DNA of 29,767 nt from Chara braunii (taxonomy: Eukaryota; Streptophyta; Charophyceae; Charales; Characeae): the NCBI GenBank assembly GCA_003427395.1, contig BFEA01000001.1, forward strand, positions 703,329 to 733,095. The letters run 5' to 3'. Every line of letters begins with the position of its first letter. Within the stretch, counting starts at the first letter, position 1. The notes below the pieces were generated by a model. The model had not been told where the DNA came from, made no database searches, and worked only from the letters and a program-made list of their open reading frames with translations. Below, one piece after another: positions 21,293 to 29,099 of this stretch. Both the position numbers and the translations under genes were made by a program.

Positions 21293-22028
21293 GAGTATCA
21301 TCAGTATTCCGTAAGACCGATCATGTGACAAGTGAGTAGTTTCAAGATCAGTAGTATTTAAGGACAACGGACTCAGGAGAGGATCTTTTCGAGCATGACA
21401 GATATCTCGAGCAGAGAAGACTCATGTTTTGAGCACGGTCATCAAATACAGGTCGCAGCAGACCTTCTCTCAAGTGCAGATCAACACTATGCAGACTCGC
21501 TCAAGGATCACTGGACAACATACCAACCATTGTATGATCTCTGAGTATGATATGATCTTCAGAGAGGAGAGAGGGATCTGACTATAGAGACAATGATTCT
21601 AAGTTATGTTTGTTCGTTTTGTGACCTTGATGCGATAACGAGCTCTCCTCTTCTCTCACATGAGCTTGTTGATCTTGTCTTGTCAAGTTGGTCAGTGTTC
21701 TGCCTATTGATATTTTTTCAGTTCCTGCCTTTTCATGTCACAGTTCTCTATCCTAAATAGCATTATGATGTGCGTGCATGCTATTTGATTATTTAGTTCT
21801 TATTATTAAATGATCATTGTTGTTCCGAATCATAATCAAAGATTCCTAAGAATGGGGACCAACGAACTCCGCAATTGAAGGGTCTTGCTCAAAGCCGGAC
21901 GCACACAACAGGAAGGGATGTGCTTTATTTAATTTTATTTATTTATTGCAATTATCATCAAAATCCTGCGTGACAGCCTGTTGGCTTTCCGGTCGTCCGA
22001 AGCAGTCCGACTGGGAAAAAGTGCGACA

Positions 22029-22032
22029 ACGG
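22029..22032. repeat. Right target-site duplication (ACGG)
   Basis: This matches 7230-7233 across the whole 14.8-kb element. Confidence 0.6.
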
Positions 22033-22746
22033 TCCCAAATATGCACTAGTGCCACAAAACACATAATAACAGACCATCACTCGTCACGCCATCAATCGGT
22101 ATCATGGCTGCCCCGCAGCACCACCGCCAGATCACACACAAAAAATCTCCTCCACTTTGATGCAAAAGATCCGCAGCATTTTCCCTCACAATAGTGTCGC
22201 CGAAGAGCCGCCAACAAGATAGCATAACCTCAACAAAAATAATGTCGACGTCGCCGCCAATTTAGGCAGCACGACCCCACCGGATACACTGTTGTTGCCG
22301 CACTGTTGATCGAGCAGCACCTCCCTACACTCACATTAAAAAAAGATGACGGCATGGTGCGGCAACTCTGACAGCACCTCCCCTTAAAAACAAAACCGCC
22401 GCCGAATCAAATTTCGGCAGCATAACCCCTGAAAAATGCCGCAATTACTAAACCATCGGATGGGCAGCATCTCCCCATACATGCAAAAGTTGACGCTGCT
22501 CGGTAAATCCGATAACATATCCCCAACGCGTGCCGTTTACCGCATAGCCTAACTCCCGACGCAGCCTACCAGTCGCGGCACCAACGCAGATGTGGCGTAG
22601 TGAGCTCCCAACCTCGGCTATCGCTGCCTCCTTTCTCCTTCTCCAATTCTCTGCTGACCTCCATTCTCCTCCACCAGCAGCACCTCCTCCTCTCCAGCAG
22701 CACCGCCCCACAATAGCAACCAGTCAGTATTCAGTCAGGTGAATGG
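22033..22746. other. No gene; degenerate GCAGCA/GCCGCA-rich repeats
   Basis: This is the right flank of the retrotransposon. Strings such as GGCAGCA, GCAGCACCTCCC, TGCCGCA and runs of A recur every 50-70 bp from about 22090 to 22500. One of them (22412-22443) resembles the hairpin motif at 28893-29013. The minus-strand frame 22448-22711 has no motif. Confidence 0.45.
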
Positions 22747-22993
22747 CCCAGCAGCACTGCCACAAGTGTGATGCTGCTGGGTGGAGTGCTGACTTTTAAC
22801 CAGCTGAAGGCATGTGGGCAACTACTTTGCCCACTGCCAAGCAAAATTCGTCAGTGCTCCTGACCCTTGATCTAAATCAACGGCCAGGAGCTAGGGGCCT
22901 TGGTTTTCCCCTAGGGGGACCAAGGTCATCAACCCCCAGGAGTACCTGGCCGTTTTCCCAGGCCAGGTGCTCCTGGAAATGGCTGTATTCAGC
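22747..22993. repeat. Chain of at least five hairpins
   Basis: H1 is CCCAGCAGCA/TGCTGCTGGG (22747-22756 with 22772-22781). H2 is GTGGGCAA/TTGCCCAC (22814-22821 with 22827-22834). H3 is CCTTGG...CCCC/GGGG...CCAAGG (22898-22925). H4 has a 16-bp stem at 22936-22951 with 22961-22976, containing one T opposite G that would be a U-G pair in RNA. H5 is TGGCTG/CAGCCA (about 22980-22993). The stems are unrelated in sequence but alike in layout, with loops of 2 to 15 bases. No protein frame is recognised. Confidence 0.75.
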
Positions 22994-23069
22994 CACTTAC
23001 TGCAGCCTCCCCAAAACAAACCTAGAACTTTATAGGGCTGCACCTGTTCTGCGGCCGCGGCCACGTACT

Positions 23070-23163
23070 TGGCCGTTACTTTTTTTTTACTTCCTTACTT
23101 CTTTTTCTTTCTTTTCTTTTCTTTTCCCCTACCTACCCCTTTGTTTTTCCCTGTGCAGGAGCA
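23070..23163 (+). other. Pyrimidine tract ending in a splice-acceptor-like site
   Basis: About 75 bases of almost pure C/T end in CCCTGTGCAG (23150-23159) followed by GAGCAACTC. This looks like an intron 3' end on the + strand. There is no recognisable exon downstream, so it could equally be a simple repeat. Confidence 0.3.
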
Positions 23164-23300
23164 ACTCAAATGGCCAACCCCTCACAGTCAATGCACGAAG
23201 TTCAATAGAGTCAAGCTAAGGAGGTCTTCTTCCCTCAGCCCTGCGCGACCAAACCTGGCTCAATCCAGGTGCCACATTCGGCGCCTCTTCAGACAACAGA

Positions 23301-23323
23301 TGCCCGTTGAAAATGAACGGGCA
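23301..23323. repeat. Perfect 8-bp hairpin
   Basis: TGCCCGTT, loop GAAAATG, AACGGGCA. The CCCGTT/AACGGG core recurs in the hairpin at 23630-23654, on the far side of the ribozyme. Confidence 0.75.
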
Positions 23324-23421
23324 CAGCCATTGTAATATGCCACAAGGGAGGGGAAAGGCCTAGCCATACGGTTGGGGACTTACCTTCTGGCCGTCGCGTC
23401 CGTTCTCTGCCATTCTCCCTC

Positions 23422-23461
23422 GTAGTAGTAGTAGTAGTAGTGGTAGTAGTAATAGTAGTAG
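23422..23461. repeat. (TAG/GTA)n microsatellite
   Basis: About 13 trinucleotide units with two interruptions, lying ~50 bp upstream of the hammerhead motif. Confidence 0.85.
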
Positions 23462-23513
23462 CGATACTATATCCCCATCTTCTAGCAGAAGATTCATTCG
23501 ATCATCCTTGGAT

Positions 23514-23568
23514 GGACTGTCGGGGCTCAGCTCCCTGATGAGTCGGTGAAAGTCCGACGAAACAGTCT
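23514..23568 (+). ncRNA. Hammerhead ribozyme, type III
   Basis: All the invariant core elements are present in order. Helix III 5' strand GGACTG (23514-23519) is followed by cleavage triplet GTC ending at 23521. Helix I is GGGGC-TCA-GCTCC (23522-23534). CTGATGA is at 23535-23541. Helix II is GTCGG/CCGAC (23542-23546 with 23554-23558) with a 7-base loop, then GAAA (23559-23562), and helix III closes with CAGTCT (23563-23568). Helices I and II are closed and helix III is open-ended, which is the type III topology of plant retrozymes and viroid-like RNAs. Predicted self-cleavage is after C23521. Hammerheads act in processing transcripts of non-autonomous retroelements. Only one copy is found in the window, so a retrozyme with paired LTRs is not shown. 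A pyrimidine tract, a hairpin and an A-rich tail follow within 300 bp. Confidence 0.88.
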
Positions 23569-23629
23569 GGCACTGACATGCTTTTCTCCTCTTTTTTTTT
23601 CTTTCTTTTTTTCTTCTTTTTCTACTATG

Positions 23630-23654
23630 ACCCGTTCATTTCGGACGAACGGGT
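23630..23654. repeat. Perfect 8-bp hairpin downstream of the ribozyme
   Basis: ACCCGTTC / GAACGGGT around a 9-base loop. It mirrors the hairpin at 23301-23323, so the ribozyme is bracketed by two related stems about 300 bp apart. Confidence 0.7.
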
Positions 23655-23679
23655 GCTCAGAGCTCCAACAAAAGGCAGC

Positions 23680-23835
23680 AAAATTAGAAGAAAAAATATA
23701 TAAAAGGAAAAGAAAAAAAAAAATTAAACGAAAAAAAAAAAAAAAAAAGACAAAAATCTAAAAAGAAATCTAAAACAAAATCTAGAAAGAAAAAATTTAA
23801 AGAAGAAAAGAAAAGAAAAAACAAACAAACAAACT
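23680..23835 (+). repeat. A-rich tail-like tract
   Basis: About 150 bases that are mostly A with AAAAT, AAAG and AAAC interruptions and a short ATATATAAAAG. It may be the expanded 3' tail of a + strand retroposon carrying the hammerhead motif, or a plain low-complexity repeat. The short frames across it are compositional artefacts. Confidence 0.45.
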
Positions 23836-24075
23836 TACCTATTGCATAACACTTGCCCGTTTCTTTGGACACTGTCAAAAGCACTGGGCTGAAACGCCCC
23901 AGTCAGTTCCAACGGCGCCATGTGGCGCCTCATGTTTGTTTTTTGTTTTTGTTTTTTCTTCTTCTGAAAGGTCATTGGCTTATGCCAACGGTTACTCCTA
24001 AGTTCGTGGTGTACCTATGAATTGTTGAAATACATGACCGAGTTCGATCTCGGCTGGGATCGAAGCAGAATAATC

Positions 24076-24126
24076 GGACCGTTTCTCGATTTATGCGTGT
24101 CATCCTTGCGTAGGGGTCATGCTAAT
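24076..24126 (-). pseudogene. U6 snRNA-derived segment, copy 1
   Basis: The reverse complement reads ATTAGCATGACCCCTACGCA followed by AGGATGACACGCATAAATCG and AGAAACGGTCC. This is the 3' half of plant-type U6 snRNA with about three substitutions. The 5' half of U6 (stem-loop, ACAGAGA box) is missing, so it is not a functional U6 gene. It lies inside the SINE-like element. Confidence 0.85.
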
Positions 24127-24239
24127 ATGCGCGCGCCTGATCTGGGCCGCGCGATCTTCACGATCGGACGGCCAGATCTGACCGCGCTGGCATCAACAGC
24201 AGCAGCCAGCTCCAAAAGGAGCTAGCCCAATAGCCTGTG

Positions 24240-24295
24240 CGATTCGATCCCAATGCCTGCTGGGTAGAAGTCCTGCATTATGACCTACTGGGCTA
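24240..24295 (-). promoter_or_regulatory. Pol III internal promoter (A and B boxes), copy 1
   Basis: The A box TAGCCCAGTAGG (24295-24284) fits the consensus TRGCNNAGYNGG at every position. The B box GGATCGAATCG (24250-24240) matches GGTTCGANTCC at 9 of 11. They are separated by 33 bases, the normal range for a tRNA promoter. Confidence 0.65.
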
Positions 24296-24676
24296 GCTCC
24301 TATCACAAGAGTTAGACCTGCGCCTCTTCTATATGTAGAGGTGCAGCCCCCAGTAGGACCAGTCCACACTCGACAGGCCCAGCCTGCCTTGCCCAGCGCT
24401 TCCCCTAAGGATGGTTGCCCATCAACGGCTCGGAGATCACTCACGCGGGTAGGCCTCAGCCTCGACCTTTCGGCCCCCTGTCTCGAAATCAACGCCCGCG
24501 GCTCTGAATCTTCCTATTCCTCCCGTGCCTCGTCCCCACACCCGGTATGGTGGTTCCCCTTTTTTTTCTTTTTTTTATATATATTCCGTTGGCTTTGCCA
24601 ACGGTAACGTCGCATCGTGGTGTACCCACAAATTGTTGAAATACAGACCCGAGTTGGATCCCTGCCAGGATCGAAG

Positions 24677-24731
24677 AAAATTTTGGACCATTTCTCGATT
24701 TATGCGTGTCATCCGTGTGCAGGGGCCATGC
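24677..24731 (-). pseudogene. U6 snRNA-derived segment, copy 2
   Basis: On the minus strand, GCATGGCCCCTG is followed by a slightly altered GCACACGGATGACACGCATA, then AATCGAGAAATGGTCCAAAA. The last ~30 bases match plant U6 3'-terminal sequence essentially exactly, including the terminal T-run (AAAATTTT on +). The 5' half of U6 is absent. Confidence 0.85.
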
Positions 24732-24843
24732 AACTTTCGTGCACGGTCCATCTTGGCCGCGCCATCTCTGAGATCGTGTGGTCTAAATCGACCGCGCCAC
24801 TTTTAAAGGGGCAGCTCCAAAAGGAGCTAGCCCGGTTGCTGGT

Positions 24844-24899
24844 AGATTCTATCCCCGTATCAATGGGGTGAGAGTCAAGTACCGGTACCTACCAGGCTA
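24844..24899 (-). promoter_or_regulatory. Pol III internal promoter (A and B boxes), copy 2
   Basis: The A box TAGCCTGGTAGG (24899-24888) has 11 of 12 consensus matches. The B box GGATAGAATCT (24854-24844) has 8 of 11. The spacing is 33 bases, identical to copy 1 although the intervening sequence differs. This supports descent from one Pol III-transcribed element. Confidence 0.55.
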
Positions 24900-24966
24900 G
24901 CTCCTACCATGGTAGAGGTAGGAGTAGCTCTTCGTTATGAAGAGTTGTGCCCAACAGGCTCCTTCC

Positions 24967-25369
24967 AACCTCGTGACTAGCAGCTTTGGAGGCCCGAGTT
25001 GACATTCCTGGCCATGCTGCCCAGTACCAGGCCCATGTTGGTGCCTGAGCTTTACCAACGGCAGCCAGCCCGACCCAGACAGGACCTCGCCTTGCACGAC
25101 TTGCCCTCATAGTAATTGCGCATCCTTGCGCGGTGGTCCGTGTAGGTCTCCCAAGCTTTGAATCACGCGGCTTAGCAGCCGCGCGTCCTTATTTAGTTAG
25201 GATAGGTCTAATGCCCTTTTTTTTTTCTTCATAACTGTACATCCGTGCGGCTTTACCAAACATGGGAAGAAACCGGTCACGTCGCTGGTTCTTACCGCCA
25301 CTTCTAAATGCCGCAGGCTTAAGAACTTAGGTTCAAAAAGTTTGTCTCTCGGTCATAGGTTAGGTCTGA
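24967..25369. other. No gene; possible third U6-like scrap
   Basis: CATCCTTGCGC (25131-25141) followed by a G-rich block is shared with the U6-derived segments on the minus strand. It is followed by CCGCGC-rich sequence and then a T10 run near 25216-25227, as in the SINE copies. Homology is weak, and nothing else is recognised. Confidence 0.3.
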
Positions 25370-27288
25370 ATAAATTTATGGCAAACGTCAGTCTCTTCAA
25401 TCCAACGAAAAAGTCGGACAGCGTCCAACATTGAAAATCCCCGGCAAATACCCTTGTCAGGGTATTTGCCCCAACAACGCACCTCGGACATTCCCAAGTA
25501 TGATGGCACATCCCATGTCCCTCGCTGGTTGCAGATAGCAACACGCACACTCTCGCTAACGACCACCCGTCAGGAATTGTGGTGCGATGTGCTCGCAACC
25601 AAATTGCGAGGCAGCCCTTCCATTTAGTGGGAGGACTATTATACCCAGTGCCTCCACGTGGGTGAGGTTCCCACTCTTACAGACTTCGCGTCCTTCCTTC
25701 AGGCCCGCCTTGGCACCCGTCACGATGTCACTGACGCTTTAGACCGCGTCACACAAACCCGATGGTCCGGGTCCTCTGCACCGGCTGACCTCGAGCGTCA
25801 CATCCGGGTGTTTCAAGATGCCCGCCTTGGTTGTGATGAGCCGTTCCTACCGGAGGTCAACGTCACCGATCGGACCGGTTGCTCGTCAGTCTCCCAACTG
25901 ACTACCGCTTGGAGTTACGGAGGCGGCCATTATCTTTCGCGGAGTAGGCACAAGAGGTTGCGTCTAAGTACCAGAGGATGTGCAGTCGTTTCTCCGTTGC
26001 GCCATCCTCTTTGCGGCCAGCTGCTACCTCCCAGTCTCGCGGTACCACCAAAGGCCGCTCCTCTTTTGCTGGTCGTTTCCGCCACCCCGCTCAGACCGGA
26101 GTTCCCTCCTCTCGGTGCTACTTTGCGCTCAAGTACAACGAAAATGCCCCGACCGAGCTTGACCCTACCCTGGAGGACACCCCCGAGGACATCGATCTTC
26201 GGAACCTCATCCAGTAGCGCTTGGATGACGACAATGTCTCGGTGGCCGAACGCTCGCAGATGGCGATGTCCTCAATGGGTCGTGCCCAAAGTCGGGTTGC
26301 ACAGGCGAACGCCTGCACATTCACGGTCCCTCACATGGATCTCCCGCAAGGTTTCATCCCTCCTCGCGGAACTCTATCCCCTATGGAGCGAGTCGCCCTC
26401 GAGGACCATCGTGGTTGCCTTCGTTGCCACCAGGATGGACACAACTCCTTATGGTGTCCATACCATGCCGCGCTCAAACGACACTATGCTAACATTTCTC
26501 GTCAGCACCGCTCTCAATCCCCCCTCGGTCCCGCCCGGCCAACCCCATCCAGCTAGCCACAGTGCAGTGTACCGCTGTGGTCTCGCACGTAGCCGGCTTC
26601 CTTACCACCGAGTCGTGGTTTGCCTTTTTGGCTACCCAACCAAAGGATCCTCATGACACGAAAGATGCAGTTCCCTCTGCCCAACATCTGTCAAGGTACC
26701 GTTTGTGCCCCACAACAAACCGCCACATCTAGTCCTTCCCCTCTGAGACTTCCGACGTGTCGCGCCATTCGTCCAGCTCGTTGTAGCGATCAGTTGGCAA
26801 CTCGCGATGACGTTGTGTCATCTTTCCTGGACTTGAGCATTCTTCAAGCTCGTCAGGAGCGAATCACGAGACATATAAACATCATGCGTCATCCTCTCAC
26901 TCTCTGCTCTCTGACCTGGACCGCACCCTCCCCATCATTCATATCCGCTTAAGGACATCTATGAGGGTGTACCGCGCTTTATGGGACTCCGGCTTGCAGG
27001 GAGACTTTGTTCACCCTCGCGTGGTTGAGGAAGTTCGTCTAGCTACCTTCGGGTCTCGCTCTCCTATTTCCATTACCCTCAGAGACAACAAGACGTAGCG
27101 CTTCTTCGATCAGACGGTCCCCGACCTCCACTTTTCCCTCACCCTACAGGCATCGGATAGTACCCAGGCGCCTCGGCGCCACCGTTCCTCCACATACTTC
27201 GACGTGCTGAACAATGGGTACGAGTCTGTACGACTTTATCCTTGGCACTCCCTGGTCTCGTCAGTTTCGTGGCACAGAGGCCGAATAG
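25370..27288 (+). pseudogene. gag-pro: Ty3/Gypsy-type gag-protease remnant
   Basis: The gag part opens at 25370 (IPKYDGTSHVPRWLQ, typical of retrotransposon capsid N-terminal regions) and continues to YRLELRRRP and a CCHC zinc knuckle (26416-26457, C-x2-C-x4-H-x4-C), the RNA-binding module. The protease follows, with LWDSG (active-site DSG at 26985-26993) and, in another frame, DFILGTPW (27232-27255), the conserved C-terminal protease motif. The order capsid, knuckle, protease fits Ty3/Gypsy. Damage comprises in-frame TAG at 25625, a frameshift near 25860, TAG at 25945, 26215 and 26554, TAA at 26950, a frame change into the protease, TAG at 27096 and a further shift near 27210. No reverse transcriptase, RNase H or integrase follows before unrelated GC-rich sequence. 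No LTR was identified for it. It is unrelated to the 7234-22028 element as far as I can see. Confidence 0.82.
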
Positions 27289-27690
27289 GCGACCGAGACA
27301 CTCGTTCTCAAAACGAAGTCTTCATTGGAAGTTGTTGCATGTCGCTGGCAAGGCTTGCCACTTCCGTCTGTAAGGGCGCGAGGATTGCGAGTTGTGCCTG
27401 AATGGGCGCGAGGAGGGAAGTGAGGAGGTTGTGCAGATCCCCCTAGGGCTGATGGCCCTGGTCCGCCGCCACGGGTGTGGAGCCCGGTGCCGTGGTCGTC
27501 GCCGCGTCGGCAGCGTGTGACACACCGTCGACCATGGGGAGGTGACGGACCGGACTCGAGGGGGCTAGAGGAGGTCCGCGTGAGCGGAGGGCGTAGGGGG
27601 GGGTCCACGGTAGAAAGCAGCGGACGGCGCTAGCAAGGCTAGCGCGGGCGCCGTCAAAAAATGGTTCGGGTCCAGGGTGCCCGAATAGGA
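27289..27690. other. GC-rich sequence without a recognised gene; strong hairpin
   Basis: The first ~75 bases (to about 27365) still read as a coherent frame after the protease stop (ATETLVLKTKSSLEVVACRW), so the remnant may extend slightly. After that no motif is seen. 27623-27634 (GACGGCGCTAGC) pairs with sequence to 27655 around an AAG loop, with a short bulge. Confidence 0.4.
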
Positions 27691-27697
27691 AGGGGAC

Positions 27698-27786
27698 GGG
27701 GGGGGGGGGGGGGGGGTTGAAGAACCCTAAACCCTAGAAAAACCCTAGGAAAACCCTAACCGAAATTTGAGTGGTTAGGGTAGGGT
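27698..27786. repeat. G19 run next to telomere-like repeats
   Basis: An uninterrupted run of 19 G (27698-27716) is followed by AACCCTAAACCCTAG, AACCCTAGG and AACCCTAACC, then a short spacer and GGTTAGGGTAGGG. The first part is plant-type CCCTAAA telomere sequence with errors. The last part is the same motif inverted, so the block folds back (ACCCTAACC ... GGTTAGGGT). It is an interstitial scrap, not a chromosome end. Confidence 0.7.
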
Positions 27787-28890
27787 ACCGGTGACCTAAT
27801 CAAGAAAATAAAATAGCAAGCATAGGGGGAAAAGGCGGGAGAAAAATAAATAAACAACGAGATTTCGAGAGAAAAAATAAAAATAAATAAGGAAATAAAT
27901 AAATAAAAAATCATTAAAAAAATAAGGAAATAAAATATGAAGAGAGAAATAATATTTATTTTTTTAGAATTTTTGGCCCCCATGGGGTCAAGAATGTGCC
28001 AAGGGGAAAGGAGAGACCAAGATAAGCACACTAGGGGCACGGTTCCACTAGCACACGAGTCAGGCCTAGTGCGACGCCTGCGACACTCCAGAAAAAACGA
28101 AGAAAAGAGAAAAAAGAAAATTAAAGTTGTGAGTTCTCAAGTCCCAAGGTGGGGACGAGCCCGATCTTTGGAAGTGTTGCAAAAGGTTGTGCCATCTTCT
28201 GGAACGGTAGAATGGACAGTGGATGAATGTATCCCTCGCAGAACGTAGCTTGATTCACTTCTTCCATCTTCCTTTATTCCTTGAGGGTGCACCTATGACA
28301 AGTGCTACGTGACGATTGCAGTCCGAGTCTCACGTACCACAGAGAGGGAGTGGAGTCCCTAAGTGTGCCCGACGGGACTGCGTCCTGTGACGGTTCCCAT
28401 GTTCAAGCGTGAAGCCCTTATATTTTGAGAAAGAAATGAAGTACTCGAGGGGCTTTCTATTGACCGGAAAAGAAAGCACAGTCAATACGAACGACTTAGA
28501 GTACCTTGATTTTTATTTTTTTTTTCCACAACCACCAATCAAAAACAGACTTGGTATTTCTTTCCCCACATCCTGTTATTCAAAAAAAAAAAGAAAACAA
28601 GAAAAAAAAAATTAAAACACAAATTTTAAATATACAAACATCTTTATTTTGCTACCCTCGGATTTCGATGCAGCAACGACTGGTAGATGTCCCCGGATGT
28701 CCCACAGGTGTCGTCGTGCGACAATATACCTTACTCGGTTGCTAGTGGAACCGTGGCCTAGGTGTCAAAATGCCGCAAATTAAAAATTTCAGAAAATAAA
28801 TAAAGAAATAATAAATAAATAGATAAATAAATAAGTAAGTAAATAAGTGGATGAGGAGGTGGAAAAAAATGAAGTATCTGATTTTTCAAA
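27787..28890. other. A/T-rich low-complexity sequence, no gene
   Basis: AAATAAATAAAT-type repeats dominate 27840-27960 and 28780-28850, with A-runs near 28580-28620. 28030-28480 is more balanced but has no motif. Open frames here are composed of Lys/Asn/Phe runs from the simple repeats. Confidence 0.5.
27971..28002 (+). repeat. Recurrent GGC...GCC hairpin motif, short version
   Basis: TTTTGGCCCCCATGGGGTCA followed by AGAATGTGCCAA. It matches the motif at 28893-28938 except that about 13 bases (CAACATTTCGTTA) are missing. Confidence 0.6.
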
Positions 28891-28892
28891 AC

Positions 28893-29013
28893 TTTTGGCA
28901 ACATTTCGTTACCCCCATGGGGTCGGAGTGTGCCGAAAAAGACTAAGTAAAAAAAAAACAGAAAATTTCGGCAGCACTTCGTTACCCCCACGGGATCAAA
29001 ATGTGTGCCGAAA
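28893..29013 (+). repeat. Two full copies of the hairpin motif with A-rich linker
   Basis: Copy a (28893-28938) and copy b (28966-29013) share (T)GGCA(A/G)CA(T/C)TTCGTTACCCC, a C(A/G)TGGGG-like centre and GTGTGCCGAAA. The outer arms GGCA.CAC / GTGTGCC and the inner CCCC / GGGG can pair, giving a nested stem. Linkers are A-rich. Shorter relatives are at 27971-28002 and 22412-22443. Confidence 0.65.
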
Positions 29014-29099
29014 GCAAGAAATACGAACTCCTAATCAGATTTAAGGATGCCGCAAGGAAATCCAAATTTTCAGAATAAGTAAAAATAAATAAATGAAAT

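Larger units (their letters stand above)
7234..22028 (+). mobile_element. Giant non-autonomous LTR retrotransposon (LARD-type)
   Basis: The 14.8-kb element is defined by two long direct repeats with TG...CA ends. 7234-14226 and 17708-22028 both begin TGTCGGAGGG and end in ...CAACA / ...CGACA, and they are flanked by ACGG on each outer side. A primer-binding site for tRNA-Asp follows the left repeat after an AAAA spacer, which fixes the orientation as +. The internal 3.5 kb shows no gag, protease, reverse transcriptase or integrase, so the element depends on proteins from elsewhere, as known for large retrotransposon derivatives. By hand count the first ~230 bp of the two LTRs differ at about 9% of positions, so it is an old insertion. 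Unusual features are the LTR length (7.0 and 4.3 kb), heavy tandem-repeat content, an inverted segment in the right LTR and an antisense ORF near the 3' end. The alternative is two independent solo repeats that happen to flank a PBS; the shared ACGG argues against this. Confidence 0.75.
17708..22028 (+). repeat. 3' LTR (about 4.3 kb, rearranged)
   Basis: 17708-19198 matches 7234 to about 8720. 19199-19706 matches about 11254-11755 in reverse complement. 19707-22028 matches about 11932-14226 in the direct sense. Equivalents of about 8720-11253 (almost the whole satellite) and 11756-11931 are missing. It ends CGACA, complementary to the TGTCG start, and is followed by ACGG. The left LTR keeps the satellite continuous with its diverged edge units, so its arrangement is taken as ancestral. 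Confidence 0.75.
23934..24362 (-). mobile_element. Chimeric tRNA/U6 SINE-like element, copy 1
   Basis: On the minus strand the parts are as follows. A tRNA-type head has an A box (24295-24284) and a B box (24250-24240). GGGCTAGCTCC and GGAGCTAGCC bracket the head as an inverted repeat. A hairpin AGCTCC-AAAA-GGAGCT follows, then a body containing a U6 snRNA 3'-domain segment (24126-24076). After that come a second T-arm-like segment (about 24056-24041), a TTCAACAATT block and the hairpin CCGTTGGC/GCCAATG. The element ends in an A-rich tail (23966-23934). Copy 2 at 24550-24966 has the same parts in the same order, with heavy divergence. The length is about 430 bp. I know of no SINE family with this composition, and target-site duplications could not be fixed. 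Confidence 0.65.
24550..24966 (-). mobile_element. Chimeric tRNA/U6 SINE-like element, copy 2
   Basis: It has the same order of parts as copy 1: A box, B box, GGCTAGCTCC bracket, AGCTCC-AAAA-GGAGCT hairpin, U6-derived segment, TTCAACAATT block, perfect hairpin CCGTTGGC-AAA-GCCAACGG (24585-24603 on +) and a tail AATATATATAAAAAAAAG. It sits in the same orientation about 190 bp from copy 1. The spacers differ strongly while the hairpins and promoter spacing are kept. A scrap with a U6-like core near 25125-25160 may be a third copy. Confidence 0.65.

Noticed and set aside
22448-22711. 87-codon minus-strand frame, Gly/Arg-rich
   Set aside because: It lies over degenerate GCAGCA/CTCC repeats and has no motif or partner.
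23684-23884. Phe/Leu-rich minus-strand frame and Lys-rich plus-strand frame at 23546-23761
   Set aside because: They arise from the A-rich tract; codon content is homopolymer-driven.
24076-24731. Functional U6 snRNA genes
   Set aside because: Only the 3' half of U6 is present in each copy, with no 5' stem-loop and no U6-type upstream promoter.
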